From contig JAEOUI010000399.1 in the NCBI GenBank assembly GCA_016839425.1, forward strand, positions 1-7,909: 7,909 nt of DNA, given 5' to 3'. Within the stretch, counting starts at the first letter, position 1. The number at the start of each line of letters is the position of its first letter. This DNA comes from Promethearchaeota archaeon. GTDB lineage: Archaea; Asgardarchaeota; Lokiarchaeia; Sigynarchaeales; SOKP01. Under the pieces are notes generated by a model. That model was given only the letters and a program-made list of their open reading frames with translations. It did no database searches and was not told the origin of the DNA. Positions 1 through 5,914 of this stretch are shown here, one piece after another. The translations under genes and the position numbers were made by a program.

Positions 1-77
1 AAAAATTAGACGCAAGAAAGTTAGAGATAGATAAATTGATTGCAGATTTTGACGCGTTTTTGCAGGGAAAAAATTAA
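1..77 (+). CDS. C-terminal end of an unidentified protein (5' part outside window)
   Basis: Reading in the frame that starts at position 3, 24 sense codons run from the window edge to a TAA at 75-77. They end in a charged, helix-like tail (LDARKLEIDKLIADFDAFL, then QGKN). The other two plus-strand frames close within the first 35 bases. The tail alternates hydrophobic and charged residues, as a C-terminal amphipathic helix would, but it is too short to assign to a family. A hairpin with a T-run follows directly at 91-120, which fits a real gene end. It converges on the DUF362 gene. I do not recognise the product. Confidence 0.5.
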   Translation, partial: KLDARKLEIDKLIADFDAFLQGKN

Positions 78-90
78 TAAATGGTCCGAA

Positions 91-120
91 GCGAATTCAT
101 TGAATTCGCAAGGTTTTTTT
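91..120. terminator. Inverted repeat with T-run between convergent genes, likely bidirectional terminator
   Basis: The arms GCGAATTCA (91-99) and TGAATTCGC (101-109) are perfect inverted repeats around a single T, so as RNA they make an 8-bp stem with a 3-base loop. A run of seven T follows at 114-120, suited to ending the plus-strand gene that stops at 77. On the minus strand the same stem is followed by a T-run (the A-run at 68-73), suited to the DUF362 gene. The repeat contains that gene's stop codon (97-99). Archaeal termination depends mostly on T-runs, so the hairpin may be helpful and not essential. Confidence 0.5.
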
Positions 121-1329
121 CTTTAAATTAATATTTTCTTGTATCGTTTTAATTATTGAAGATTCAACTGGTGTACATCCTTTGATAAAACAACACCCCT
201 TTCCTTTATGCATTGCAGTACAATTTCCAATTAAGTAGGTATCTTCATATAGGTCTGAATCTTTAAGTCCTTTTCCAATAGCTAATCTTAAAGGGTTTTC
301 TGGGGTGTAATAAGAGTCAATGAGTTCCTTATGGTTTTTTAACAAGTTAAATATGGTTGAAAGGCAAGCAGAACACGAGTCAACATCCACTAAATGCACG
401 TTTTTGTATTTAATCGAGATAGTAGTTGGTGGCGGTTCAATTGGATGAATGAATTGTTGAATATCACTTGGAATCGTTTTAATATCCTTTAATGATATAA
501 TTGAGGGATTTATTCTATGACATATTATTCCTAAGTGTGGAACATCGTTTACGCTCCAATCTGGTCTGGTTAATGCAAGCGCAACAATATCAGCAGCAAT
601 TGGGTGGGTAGATGCGATAATTGTATCGAGTTTAACACACTCTCCCGAGGAAGGTCCCATTCCCTCCATTGCGTGAGATCCATCTATAACCACTAAATCT
701 GGTCTTATCACGCGAGCAAGATCGGCAATTGCAATATCTAATTCCTTGACCTTCTTAATCAGTGGTTTTAATTCTTTAATTGCCTCAGGCTTCTGTAAGT
801 GGTGAAGACGAGTTTTCTCTCTCTTGTAAATAAGACCTTTCAAATTTTTAAACCCTAAAGACGCTCCACAATGCATGTGCATCTTGAGAACTGGGATCGA
901 GATTAAATAATCGATTTGATTAATATACCCCGTTAATTTAATGTTCTTTAAAATAGTCCCTTCTGGAATTTCTGTTTCAATTGGATTAGGTTCGTCTAAA
1001 TCTACAAATTCAAGACCCTGATCTTTAAGTAACTCCGAATATCCTGATTGTTCAAAAGCTTTTCTTGTATCCGTGTTGATAATAGGTGAATCTCCAATTA
1101 GAAAGCGCGCTTTAAATCTTGCTTTTAGGTAATCGAAAATCCCCCTTACCACTTCAGAATTTGTATTAATTCCTAATAGGGGGCCTGCTTCTCTCCCAAC
1201 ATTTGGTTTTAAAAGAACGGTTTTATCATTGAGATCAGGAAGTTTAATTAAATCTAAACAGTTTCTGACCGCATTCTTAATGTTTTCGTCGCGTGCTACA
1301 GAAACAATCGGTTTTTCCATCAACACCAT
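97..1329 (-). CDS. DUF362 family protein with cysteine-rich C-terminal tail
   Basis: This 410-residue protein shows DUF362 hallmarks in order: VLLKPNVG (38-45), IGDSP (78-82), KMHMHCGASLGFKNLKG (149-165) and a DLVVIDG...MEG.GP..G segment (211-229). The family is widespread in archaea and anaerobic bacteria, often tied to Fe-S or redox proteins, but no reaction is firmly known to me. The last 90 residues carry CSAC (319-322), GNC (370), GCC (378-380) and GC (384-385). These could hold an Fe-S cluster or another metal (inference). No signal peptide or membrane segment is seen, so it is probably cytoplasmic. The outer ATG at 1329 is preferred because an AAAGG lies 12 bases before it; ATG 1320 (MEKPIVS) is possible. 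It lies 83 bases downstream of aroE on the same strand. The family call is good; the function is unknown. Confidence 0.85.
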   Translation of the reverse strand: MVLMEKPIVSVARDENIKNAVRNCLDLIKLPDLNDKTVLLKPNVGREAGPLLGINTNSEVVRGIFDYLKARFKARFLIGDSPIINTDTRKAFEQSGYSELLKDQGLEFVDLDEPNPIETEIPEGTILKNIKLTGYINQIDYLISIPVLKMHMHCGASLGFKNLKGLIYKREKTRLHHLQKPEAIKELKPLIKKVKELDIAIADLARVIRPDLVVIDGSHAMEGMGPSSGECVKLDTIIASTHPIAADIVALALTRPDWSVNDVPHLGIICHRINPSIISLKDIKTIPSDIQQFIHPIEPPPTTISIKYKNVHLVDVDSCSACLSTIFNLLKNHKELIDSYYTPENPLRLAIGKGLKDSDLYEDTYLIGNCTAMHKGKGCCFIKGCTPVESSIIKTIQENINLKKKTLRIQ

Positions 1330-1336
1330 ATAATGT

Positions 1337-1346
1337 AAAATCCTTT
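1337..1346 (-). promoter_or_regulatory. Shine-Dalgarno-like AAAGG before the DUF362 gene
   Basis: On the minus strand AAAGGATTTT lies 12 bases before the ATG at 1329 and 21 before the alternative ATG at 1320. AAAGG(A) can pair with the TCCTT-like end of 16S rRNA. The same 9-mer AAAGGATTT occurs before aroE. It favours the outer start. The spacing is a little long, so this is only a moderate call. Confidence 0.35.
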
Positions 1347-1412
1347 AAGAATTGTCAAGAAAAAGAAAATATTTGAATGATGAAACTAAAATTTTTTTAA
1401 TACGATTTATTT

Positions 1413-2282
1413 CTACAATCCCAAAAATTCGATAATTTTTGATTTCATTAAAGTTGCGTTTGGCATCTTTCCCGTCCACCATTCGAATGCGAGTACTCCT
1501 TGATTTACGAGCATGTCAAGCCCACTTAATGTCTTACATCCAATTTCTGAGGCCTCCTTTAATAACTTCGTTTCAACGGGATTATAAATAACATCAAATA
1601 CAAATAAATCGCTGTGTAGCAGGTCTATTGGGATGGGGGATTCGTTCGTTTTTGGATACATGCCAATCGGAGTTGCATTAACTAAGATGTCAATTTCGTC
1701 AATGTGTTTTTTCAATATTTCATTACTGGCTAGCTTCCCCTCGATGTTTGTTCCCATATTCTTCTTTATCTCTTTAGCTACAGATATTGCGTTTTTCTCT
1801 ACGATATCTGTAAGTATTATTTTGGCAACTTTATCTGAAAGGACATACGCAACAGATCTGGCCACGCCTCCTGAACCTAAGAAAAGTACATTCTTTCCAG
1901 AGATTTCACATCCTGCATCAATTAACGACTTGAGTGCTCCTCCAGCATCAGTATTTCTTCCCTTTAACTTGCCATTATCGTTTTTTATGGTATTAATGGC
2001 ACCCATTTTTTTGGCAACTTCTTCTACCTCATCAAGATATTTGATGACCGCTTCTTTATGAGGAATCGTTACATTCATTCCCTTTATTCCCAATGCTCGC
2101 ATCCCTTTTATGGCGTTTTCAAGATTATTGGGTTCAACATCAAAGGCCATATAAACGTAATCGAGACCTAATTCTTGAAGTGCTGGGTTCCACATCGTAG
2201 GAGACATTGAATGTTCGACTGGATGGCCGATAAGGCAAAATGTTTTAGTCGTTCCTGATATTGCATGATTCATAGAAATCAC
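1413..2282 (-). CDS. aroE: Shikimate dehydrogenase (NADP+)
   Basis: The enzyme reduces 3-dehydroshikimate to shikimate with NADPH in the cytoplasmic shikimate pathway. At 289 residues it is close to the usual 270-290. Every landmark is present: the shikimate-binding S-M-S-P (25-28), NVTIPHK with catalytic Lys76, GAINT (94-98), NTD with catalytic Asp112, the dinucleotide loop GSGGVARS (136-143; a Ser stands where the family usually has Ala), NATPIGM (202-208), DVIYNP.ET (230-238) and the late G..ML..Q with Gln261. The GTG at 2282 is chosen because AAAAAGG sits 9 bases upstream; ATG 2273 (MNHAISG) is the alternative, 18 bases away. It lies 52 bases after the DUF998-like gene and 83 before the DUF362 gene. 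The kinase for the next pathway step is at 5334-5867 on the other strand. Nothing suggests that it is inactive. Confidence 0.97.
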   Translation of the reverse strand: MISMNHAISGTTKTFCLIGHPVEHSMSPTMWNPALQELGLDYVYMAFDVEPNNLENAIKGMRALGIKGMNVTIPHKEAVIKYLDEVEEVAKKMGAINTIKNDNGKLKGRNTDAGGALKSLIDAGCEISGKNVLFLGSGGVARSVAYVLSDKVAKIILTDIVEKNAISVAKEIKKNMGTNIEGKLASNEILKKHIDEIDILVNATPIGMYPKTNESPIPIDLLHSDLFVFDVIYNPVETKLLKEASEIGCKTLSGLDMLVNQGVLAFEWWTGKMPNATLMKSKIIEFLGL

Positions 2283-2283
2283 A

Positions 2284-2322
2284 TTTGAAATCCTTTTTAA
2301 TTGAAAAATTTAGGATTTTAAA
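2284..2322 (-). promoter_or_regulatory. Stem-loop overlapping the aroE ribosome-binding site
   Basis: AAATCCT (2288-2294) and AGGATTT (2312-2318) are perfect 7-base inverted repeats. A G-T pair and three A-T pairs extend them to 11 pairs, and a weaker TTTT/AAAA pairing lies inside the 17-base loop. On the minus strand the promoter-distal arm contains the AAGGA that would serve as the aroE Shine-Dalgarno, so a folded leader would hide it. It could also act as a weak terminator for the gene ending at 2335. In DNA this AT-rich it may be chance; no ligand-binding riboswitch core is seen. Confidence 0.3.
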
Positions 2323-2334
2323 TAAAAATTGTCA

Positions 2335-2991
2335 TTAAAATTTTCTCTTTAAAGAATCTTTTTGAAATCTCAGAATCATGCATCCTACATATAAATAAAA
2401 TATCCATCCAAGAAACATTGACATCCATTCAAATAAAATTTTTATAGAACGATCAATGGGAATAATAAGGTAATTAATTATCAAAACAATAAGAAAAATT
2501 CCCACAATAATTCCTAAAATTGCATTATAATTATTAATGTTGTCCGAATGAAATACGAGATCGATGTATAGAACGCAAAAGACTAAACTAAATAAGAAAA
2601 TCAAAATTGCTCCAATTAAATGGGCTTCTTTTGCAATATCCGCAGGGAAGATTATCATCATTGCGGTTCCGATAAGAATCAATACATTCGCGATGAAAAC
2701 AAAATTAAGTAATGTTTTTCTCTTAACATCCTTATCAAAAAAGAACTTAACAATAGATTTAGCGATAAAAAATCTGATCACACACCGTATGGCAATACCC
2801 ACATAAAAAGGAATAAAGGCAAAATTTGGTGCACTCCTCTTACCTAAATCACTAATAAAATGAGTCAAAATTCCAAAGGAATTACCTCCGATCGTATATA
2901 AGAGGACTGCGATAAATATCGATAACGATTGAACTATGACTTCTAAAATAAACCAATAACCACTATAAAGATAATTATTTCTTATATTCAT
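2335..2991 (-). CDS. Six-helix membrane protein, DUF998-like
   Basis: This 218-residue, very hydrophobic protein has six likely membrane helices, at about 12-33, 58-85, 94-116, 123-146, 155-176 and 187-207. Short polar loops separate them and the end is basic (KDSLKRKF). ISDLG (46-50) followed by APNFAF (54-59), and FPAD (115-118) with His124, match the pattern I associate with DUF998 integral membrane proteins, whose function is not established. No cleavable signal peptide is evident. The ATG at 2991 has no convincing Shine-Dalgarno. The gene sits 79 bases after the charged-helix gene and 52 before aroE, all on one strand, so cotranscription is possible. The membrane assignment is firm; the family name rests on remembered motifs. 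Confidence 0.75.
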   Translation of the reverse strand: MNIRNNYLYSGYWFILEVIVQSLSIFIAVLLYTIGGNSFGILTHFISDLGKRSAPNFAFIPFYVGIAIRCVIRFFIAKSIVKFFFDKDVKRKTLLNFVFIANVLILIGTAMMIIFPADIAKEAHLIGAILIFLFSLVFCVLYIDLVFHSDNINNYNAILGIIVGIFLIVLIINYLIIPIDRSIKILFEWMSMFLGWIFYLYVGCMILRFQKDSLKRKF

Positions 2992-3070
2992 TTTAAGTTA
3001 CTATTTGAGGATATTTCAAATCCATTCTCTTTTATTTAAAAATTTAAAAATAAGAAGGTAATATCGAATG

Positions 3071-5068
3071 TTAAGAATCTAGTTTTCTTATCCTTTCTTG
3101 TTCTTTTTGTTTCTGCTTTTCTATTTTCTGTCGCTTTTTCTCGAGTTGTTTTTCTTTTTTCAATTGCTGTTTTGCCTTTTTCTCCTTAAGTTTACGCTCT
3201 TTTTTCAGTCTTTCGAGTTCACGCTTCTCTCTTTGTAGTGCTTCTTGTTTCTCTCTTTCCTGTCTTAATTTCTCCTCTCTTTCCCTTGTCTTCGCTTCTT
3301 GAATTTGCCTTTCTCGTTCTTTTCGCTCGTTCTCTATTCTTTGTCGTTCTAGGGCTTCTTTTTCCCTTTTTACTTGCTCTTGTTGCTGTTTTATTTTATC
3401 CAACCGTGCCATTTCGACTCGTTTCTCTTCGAGTAACATCCTTTCTTTTTCTAAGCGTTCTCTTTCAGCTTGCTCTCTCTGATATTGCTCTGCCGCTCTT
3501 CTCTCTCTCTCAGCGGCCTCTCTTGCCTCTCTTTCCTTTCTTTCCTTTTCTCTTCGGGCTCTTTCTAACCTCTCTCGTTCAATCCTCTCTTCTTCTTCGA
3601 TCCGTGATGTCCAATTTATAAATTTTTCAAGTAATTCTGCCTTTTCCTTTGGAGGAAGGCTTAAATTGGATTCTTTTTTGGAGTATAGGTTAGCATACTT
3701 GCTCATCTCCCAGATGTCTTTTTGCAGCATTTTAGAAGAGCTAATACTCATTTGATTCATCACATCTCGACAAATCTCGAAAGCCATTCCTAGAGAGCGC
3801 ATGTCGTAATCTTGATTTATAACACTTACTAGATAAGAAATGATCTCCTTGATGTTCTGTCCAGGAGGACTGGGAAGGGGTTTAGATTCTACTAGTTTTG
3901 ATTTTAGTGAATTAAGTTCAAATTTCTCCTGTTCGTATTCAACGGGTTTTAAATTCCCGATGGGAACGCTTTGAGGTATTTTATGATTTTCTTCATATGT
4001 TTTATTTACGGTATTAAGTGGTGATATGTAGGTTTTTTTTTCGCTTGGCTTTCTTAGGAATTGTGGAGGCCAACTTATATATGAATCCATTCTATCTGCG
4101 GCAGAAGCAAAAATTGATTGTTTCGGCGTTGTTCCAGGGATGGTGGGGATTTGTGGTCCCTCTGTTCTTAACTCTTTTGAAGCATTTTCGAGGAGCGAAT
4201 AGAGATACATTGGATCGAATTCGCATCGAGAAAATATATCTTTCAATTGAGCTACATTATGTTCAATGATTTGAAGGTTTATTGACGAGATAGTCTCGTT
4301 TAGGACTTGATCGGCTCCAAGAACGATGCCACTTAGTCCCGCAGCAGACTCCAAATAGGTCTTATATGGATTTGTCCGCATCTTTTCTGATACGAGAATA
4401 GTATCGTAGAAATCAGAATGTGTGCTCAATATCATGTGTCCATACTGAGGAATTTGATAGGTTCCAGGATCTCGAATGTGTTCGATAAAATTTAAAATTG
4501 CGTCTTTATTTGGAATGAATACATTTCTCATCAAGGCGCCTTTAATGAATGTAATTTGATTTTCTGACTTGAAAGACAAATCGATGGGCACTCTCACGAC
4601 TTTTTCGGCAATTATTACATCTCTATCGTTTTCTAAAGTGATATTTTTTGAAGATGCCATGTGATCGTAAACAAAATCGCTTAAGACTAAACCAGTTAAA
4701 GTTCTATGGTCTGTTATATATTTTCCCGATTCAATTTCAAATTTTAAATAGTGAAAACCCAATCCGAAGAGAAAATGTAAGGTACCTTTAGATGTCTCGA
4801 TTGAATAATCGTATCCACCCAGAAATACAACTAGATCAGTATCAATTTTCAATACATTGTGGTGAGCGTAAGTACCTAAAGTAGGATATCCGAGTAAATC
4901 TCCCCAACTCGGTATAACAAAAAGCATGTTGTTTGGATATAGCTTATTATTCGCTTTTTGGCTCTCTAACCACTCTCGTTCCAATCTTTCTTTTTCCTTT
5001 CGCTCCTTTTCTAATCTGAGTTTTTCAGATTCTTCCATGTCAAACACATTTTCGTCATTATATACCAT
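3071..5068 (-). CDS. 665-residue protein with unrecognised head and long E/K/R single-helix or coiled-coil tail
   Basis: I do not recognise this family. Visible parts in order: a short charged helix (about 12-38); a mixed, strand-rich globular region starting at LFVIPSWGDLLGYPTLG (49-65) and running to about 305; a Pro/Ser/Thr-rich linker (about 305-400); a helical domain (401-488) with hydrophobic spacing; then 177 residues (489-665) made only of helix-forming residues. By hand count that tail has about 48 Glu, 36 Arg and 30 Lys, no Pro, Gly, Cys, His, Phe or Trp, and one Tyr. Its first part is Glu/Arg-rich and its last 48 residues are Lys-rich and net basic. Hydrophobic residues are too sparse for a clear heptad core, so a stable single alpha helix is as likely as a coiled coil. 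There is no signal peptide or membrane helix, so it is probably cytoplasmic and may be a scaffold or spacer (inference). It starts the minus-strand block, divergent from the shikimate kinase gene. Confidence 0.85.
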   Translation of the reverse strand: MVYNDENVFDMEESEKLRLEKERKEKERLEREWLESQKANNKLYPNNMLFVIPSWGDLLGYPTLGTYAHHNVLKIDTDLVVFLGGYDYSIETSKGTLHFLFGLGFHYLKFEIESGKYITDHRTLTGLVLSDFVYDHMASSKNITLENDRDVIIAEKVVRVPIDLSFKSENQITFIKGALMRNVFIPNKDAILNFIEHIRDPGTYQIPQYGHMILSTHSDFYDTILVSEKMRTNPYKTYLESAAGLSGIVLGADQVLNETISSINLQIIEHNVAQLKDIFSRCEFDPMYLYSLLENASKELRTEGPQIPTIPGTTPKQSIFASAADRMDSYISWPPQFLRKPSEKKTYISPLNTVNKTYEENHKIPQSVPIGNLKPVEYEQEKFELNSLKSKLVESKPLPSPPGQNIKEIISYLVSVINQDYDMRSLGMAFEICRDVMNQMSISSSKMLQKDIWEMSKYANLYSKKESNLSLPPKEKAELLEKFINWTSRIEEEERIERERLERARREKERKEREAREAAERERRAAEQYQREQAERERLEKERMLLEEKRVEMARLDKIKQQQEQVKREKEALERQRIENERKERERQIQEAKTREREEKLRQEREKQEALQREKRELERLKKERKLKEKKAKQQLKKEKQLEKKRQKIEKQKQKEQERIRKLDS

Positions 5069-5294
5069 TTATATCGCTACCATTTCATTTTTGGTTTTCA
5101 TGTAAATAAAAAAATCTTCCGATATAATAACTGTTCGTTGGATACTATAAAAACTTAATACTTCTTGACAAATTCAAAATTATTGATTTTCGTGATTTAG
5201 AGCTTATAATCCGCTTTTTTCATATTTTTATGCTTTTATTTCCTGAGAAAAAGTGGAAAATGTGTTATACTTGAATTATATGAATAGATGAAGA

Positions 5295-5333
5295 AGGTAT
5301 ACTATATAAGGCGATCGTGATTTATTAATAAGT
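5295..5333 (+). promoter_or_regulatory. Archaeal TATA-type promoter for shikimate kinase
   Basis: TATATAAG at 5303-5310 is an almost ideal archaeal TATA box, preceded by the purine-rich GAAGG (5293-5297), which is weakly like a BRE. Its centre is about 27 bases before the ATG at 5334, so transcription would begin at or next to the start codon. No Shine-Dalgarno is seen, which fits a leaderless message. A CGATCG palindrome lies between box and start at 5312-5317. The rest of the divergent gap 5069-5333 is AT-rich, with no RNA gene or further ORF that I can support. Confidence 0.6.
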
Positions 5334-5867
5334 ATGGTAAAAGATTCCATCGCTCTCATTGGGTTTATGGCAACGGGGAAAAGCACTATTGGAAAAATCC
5401 TCGTTGAAAAGATGGGAAAAGATTTTTCATTTGTAGAAACTGACAAAGTAATAGTTCAAGAGGCTGGAAAAAACATTCCAAGAATATTTTCCGAAGACGG
5501 TGAAATACGGTTTAGGGAATATGAGATTTCAGCGTGTAAAAAAACTTCTGAACTGACACATGTGGTGGTATCTTGTGGTGGAGGTGTCGTTTTAAACAAA
5601 ATAAATATCGATTATCTCAAGCGCAATTGTCATATCGTGCTATTAGAAACAAGCACGGATGAGATTTACCAAAGAGCAATGAAAGACGGTAAGGAATCCC
5701 GACCAATTATCGATAAAAAAGATCCAAAAGCTGAAATCGAAAAAGTATTAAATTTTAGGCGTCCTTTTTACCAGGCAGCAGCTGAAATTGTTGTAGACAC
5801 AACAGGAAGAACCATTGAAGATATTGCGAATGAAATTCTTGAAAAAACGCTTAAATCTAGCACTTAA
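5334..5867 (+). CDS. aroK: Shikimate kinase, bacterial P-loop type
   Basis: It phosphorylates shikimate with ATP to shikimate 3-phosphate, the step after AroE. The 177 residues fit the bacterial AroK/AroL size. Motifs: Walker A G-F-M-A-T-G-K-S-T (10-18), ETD (35-37) in place of the usual DxD, F.EDGE..FR..E with Arg61 matching the shikimate-binding Arg, CGGG (81-84), the lid segment ES-RP with Arg123, and RRPFY (142-146) with the adenine/shikimate-side Arg. The substituted Glu35 lies where the Mg-associated Asp normally is; Asp37, the shikimate contact, is kept. Archaea usually use an unrelated GHMP-family shikimate kinase, so this gene was probably acquired from bacteria (inference). The ATG at 5334 sits under a TATA box and appears leaderless. 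The DUF364 gene follows 47 bases later. Confidence 0.95.
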   Translation: MVKDSIALIGFMATGKSTIGKILVEKMGKDFSFVETDKVIVQEAGKNIPRIFSEDGEIRFREYEISACKKTSELTHVVVSCGGGVVLNKINIDYLKRNCHIVLLETSTDEIYQRAMKDGKESRPIIDKKDPKAEIEKVLNFRRPFYQAAAEIVVDTTGRTIEDIANEILEKTLKSST

Positions 5868-5884
5868 ATCGTTCTATTAAAATA

Positions 5885-5902
5885 AGTTTAAAATAATAAA
5901 CT
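5885..5902 (+). promoter_or_regulatory. TATA-like promoter element for the DUF364 gene
   Basis: TTTAAAAT (5887-5894) is centred about 24 bases before the ATG at 5915, and no Shine-Dalgarno precedes that ATG, which suggests a separately started, leaderless message. The same bases form a weak AGTTTA/TAAACT stem (5885-5890, 5897-5902) followed by a short T-run (5906-5910), so the site could also help end the shikimate kinase transcript. The base composition makes chance matches likely. Confidence 0.35.
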
Positions 5903-5914
5903 ATCATTTTTATT

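Noticed and set aside
1633..2061. Plus-strand open frame inside aroE
   Set aside because: aroE on the other strand has all family motifs across this interval; the plus-strand product shows no recognisable domain.
2564..2806. Plus-strand open frame of 80 codons opposite the DUF998-like gene
   Set aside because: Lys/Ile-rich antisense product of a membrane-protein gene; no motif and no start signal.
3080..3600. Possible tandem DNA repeat in the CT-rich stretch
   Set aside because: The CT-rich bias comes from repeated Glu/Arg/Lys codons; no fixed-period identical unit is visible, so it is low complexity, not a satellite or CRISPR.
3238..3621. Plus-strand open frame giving a Leu/Phe/Ser-rich, membrane-like protein
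   Set aside because: It is the antisense of the E/K/R helix: purine-rich GAA/AAG/AGA codons read backwards as Phe/Leu/Ser. The helix gene is much longer and continuous, so the hydrophobic product is an artefact.
4018..4269. Plus-strand open frame of 83 codons inside the rod-protein gene
   Set aside because: It lies entirely opposite the linker and head region of a 665-codon frame, with no ribosome-binding site or promoter of its own that I can see.
5069..5333. Possible small RNA or short ORF in the divergent gap
   Set aside because: Only very short frames and weak AT stems are present; nothing resembles a tRNA, snoRNA C/D boxes or a strong structured RNA.
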